Shown piece after piece: positions 61,232 to 64,000 of a DNA stretch of 64,000 bases. Position numbers and translations under genes: made by a program. The stretch's first letter is position 1; every line of letters starts with the position of its first letter. The stretch is from Anticarsia gemmatalis (lineage: Eukaryota; Arthropoda; Insecta; Lepidoptera; Erebidae). The notes beneath the pieces are model-generated. The model was given only the letters and a program-made list of their open reading frames with translations, was not told the origin of the DNA and searched no databases. Location of the stretch: the NCBI RefSeq assembly GCF_050436995.1, contig NC_134754.1, positions 9,665,001 through 9,729,000 of the forward strand, given 5' to 3'.

Positions 61232-61271
61232 CTCAATGAACGAGATATTCAAATGAGAGTGTTGTATGGTG
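61232..61271 (+). CDS. Candidate phase-1 mini-exon, weak
   Basis: An acceptor-like TTTTACAG ends at 61231 and a strong donor GGTG|GTAAGT follows 61271, bounding 40 bases. An ATG at 61252 reads MRVLYG and leaves one base (phase 1). A preceding ATG at 61236 opens a six-codon frame whose TGA overlaps the second ATG (ATGA), a layout that could allow reinitiation. The pyrimidine tract is poor and the exon is tiny, so this may be chance. Confidence 0.2.
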
Positions 61272-64000
61272 GTAAGTATATTTAATTAATACGATGCCGG
61301 GATAGTAATCAGGGTAATGTTTTTGAATAAATTGAAAACCAGAATTTGTTTAACATGATTAAATAGAACCGCTTCCGAACTCCTGTAAGTTCGGAGTACT
61401 GGCTTGTTATAACATTTAGTTAGCGCAGTTCGTATTATTAAATTTGTAGTAATTTTAATTATGAACCTAAATGTTCGTCAAATTAAAAGTTATTATTTTT
61501 TAAAACACTTTTCGTAGTAAATTTCGTCTCTTAAAAGGAAACTCGCGGCAACCGAGCAGAAAATGTCTCTACCTTTCACGAAATAAATTTTACCAAGATT
61601 TTTTACCTAGCTGAGTAAATTGTTATATCAAAATCCTCGTCTTATTCCCCTTTAAGGTCAAGAAGTTTGTAAGTACAGTTCCAAGTAACGATCACGAATT
61701 CCGTCGTGGACAAATTAAACTTGGGCAAGTTCCATTGAATTACATTGTGTAGAAACGGTCGGCCGTTTCCTCAAATGATAGCACGATTTGCTCAAATTTT
61801 ATGACTGGAACTGATGGCCGAATTAAATTAACTGTCCTTTATGTACAAACATCCTTCAGGCTCCATTTGTCTGATCCCTGAACAAAACAAATAAACTGAA
61901 ACCATATATCAGAAACTCCGAGCAATGTTTGAAGTTGTGAAATTCAATTTAATGTCCCGCCAATTCTTTTTATTTTTATTGAAAAGTTCATTTACATTAA
62001 ACAAGTAAACTTGTCACATAAACAACGAAGGAAGTCTAAGATCATTCCTAGAAACTGAAATAAGGAAATGAAGACCAACGATCTCATATCTCTTTAACGC
62101 AATTTTGAGATCTCTCTGAACTTTGCTATTTGTGAAAAAGCGAATTGTTCGCCGTCCTTTGTTGTCGAAGAAGAAAATATCAAATAGAGTGCTTTCCACA
62201 TCTTCATTAGATTCTCTGGGCACCGGAGCGTTGACGAGAATGTACATACCGACAACAGTTTATTAAGCAAATTTTCTTCGCTTCTCACGACGCGTAACAA
62301 AAGTAACATAATCCCGAAAACTTTATGAAATATTCACATTTTTCTTCAGGAGTTTGTTTAAGCGGCGTTCTCCTTTCCTACTCGTTCTTTGTTTAAAATA
62401 TTTTTGAAACTTTCCATACTTACCCAACAATTCAAGCTACAAAAACGTATTTACAAAAAAGCTTGTTTCATCATAAGGAAATTTGCTCATTGTGCAAAAA
62501 TGAAATGAGATGGAGAGCAAAAGTTAAAAGTCACGAGAAAGAAGACTGTATTCGGCCGACATTTTTGTTCATTTAGAATTATAACTGTCTTGTTAAATAT
62601 ATTTCTTTAGAATAAGACTAGACATTTGTCTGCAGAGCACTAAATAAAATTCTCTTTACTTTTTTATGCTACTCGACGTTATCTTAATGTAAAAAAGATT
62701 TTAAGAAAAGAGGATGAAAAATAGTCTAGCACTGAGATGAATATTTATGAAAAGTATAAACAGAGTAATATTTAATTACTTTGTTTTTATCGGACTTATA
62801 ATAAATCATTTACCTGTCCGTACAATATAAAGAAGAATATAAAAATACCGGTACTAATTACACGTAATAAAAATCAATTTACTCGTTAATATTGCGCCGT
62901 AAGCCTGGAAAATTATGACGTACATTCCCCATTCTTCATGACGTCATAATCATGTCTGTGTCACGTATTATATTAGTCTGGCAAAGTCTCTGGGGAGCAA
63001 AATGGTGGCCACTCGGGGGTACGGAGAGAAAATGTCAACGGTATGAGGACATGAGTGAGGATTAAGCTTTTAGACTGGCCAGTGTTTACGATGCGCAGGC
63101 TGGCTGTGATTAGACACATATTCAGAGGCTTACCACGGCCGTACGCGGCTAAAACGTTGCTATTGTAGTGGATATATACGAGTCTTATAGAATTATGTAT
63201 TAGGTACAAACGCTGTTTTGTTGCTCTAGGTGACAAATTGCCGTTTGAAAAAGGATTTGTCTCGGTTTAAAATAGTCCTTTTTATTTGTAATAATATTTA
63301 TAATAGCTAAGTTTAGGTAGTAATGCAGCAAGCTATATTTTTAGGACTGAATTTTTTGAAGTAATACTTGTCAAGGTTTGTAAATACAAACATTATAGAC
63401 TTGCACTAAACATATGCATTTGTTTTTCCTCTGACTATAGAAAAATTGATTTAGTATTTAAAAACATTAACATTTCCCGTATTTAGAAGCATATTTTTTA
63501 TCACTGTCATAGTACAGCATCTGTCAATCTAGTAAAGATAGTCTGTTTCGTTTGTTATACAAAGTCATTATCACAATCAATAGATTATTGTCATACGTGA
63601 TTTGACCAAAAATGGATCGCAATAAAAGCTGTTAAACTCATGTTTGAATAATTTCACATTCATGAGATGATAATGACGCTATCGTCCGTCCCCAATAATT
63701 GTCCCATTGATTTTCTATTACTGTGTGTCCTGTATATGAGGACAATTATTTAACCCGTGTCAGGTAATAAAATATTATAATTTTTTTATATTTTAAGATT
63801 AAAATTGGTGTTATGTGCTTGAGTTGCTTGCTCCCATTAGCGCCAGCTATATCTCTATGTTACAGTCGTTATGAGTACATGTATTAAAATAGCCTTCTTT
63901 TTTCATTTATAATCTTAATTGTACTTCGAATCCCAACAATATGGCCCGGGCCCTCTAGGTCACTGTTATATGTTCCCTGCGAGTGTGCATTACTGCACTA
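61272..64000. other. Intron-like stretch to the window end
   Basis: No gene supported. A TGACGTCA lies at 62939-62946 within a less AT-rich block (62890-63180). Overlapping minus-strand frames at 62014-62309 and 62973-63236 are not convincing. Confidence 0.35.
62939..62946. promoter_or_regulatory. TGACGTCA (CRE-type) site
   Basis: Full palindrome directly followed by TAATCATG. Fifth such site in the window. Confidence 0.3.

Noticed and set aside
1..64000. CRISPR arrays, operons or other prokaryotic systems
   Set aside because: No regularly spaced repeats of the right size, no dense gene packing, and clear eukaryotic splice signals and retroelements.

Overview
This is a piece of an insect genome, almost certainly from a moth or butterfly. 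The evidence is the AT-rich sequence, GT-AG splice signals, and repeats typical of Lepidoptera: a tRNA-derived SINE of the kind known from noctuid moths, short non-autonomous Helitrons with TC...CTAG ends, a CR1/Jockey-group LINE with a short repeated tail, hAT-like and TA-flanked MITEs, and old LINE tail fragments. No complete host gene lies in the window. No tRNA, rRNA or CRISPR array was found. Species and gene name cannot be fixed from the sequence alone. The best reading of the unique sequence is the 5' part of one large plus-strand gene with several alternative first exons. Three short coding exons, ending at 10727, 17401 and 33843, each stop at a good splice donor in the same phase (one base into a codon). 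Each encodes a short basic N-terminus ending in an amphipathic segment, and the first two are clearly similar to each other. They would all splice to a shared downstream exon outside the window. The first has no in-frame ATG, and the second carries an RVxF-type motif. Weaker candidates for further phase-1 mini-exons lie at 2279-2315, 9648-9714 and 61232-61271. Everything between these exons would be intron and regulatory DNA. Layout: 1-2315 holds a possible TATA promoter, noncoding exon, SINE and mini-exon. 2316-10380 is intronic with a Helitron and an old LINE tail. 10380-17401 holds the first two alternative exons, a hAT-type MITE and a CpG-rich open segment. 17402-25794 holds a second Helitron, a foldback MITE and two copies of a TA-flanked MITE family. 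25795-29235 is a young, 5'-truncated LINE with intact endonuclease and reverse transcriptase motifs and one late frameshift. 29236-33843 has an old LINE relic and the third alternative exon with a TCAGT initiator just upstream. 33844-64000 is intron-like, with a third Helitron, several full TGACGTCA sites, paired stem-loops, more MITE copies, and a striking 620-base tandem array in which a MITE and its host flank were duplicated together. The transposable elements do not appear to work with the host gene. They record repeated insertion into a large intron. The most interesting unit is the set of alternative N-terminal exons, which would let separate promoters give one protein different N-terminal, perhaps membrane- or calmodulin-binding, ends.
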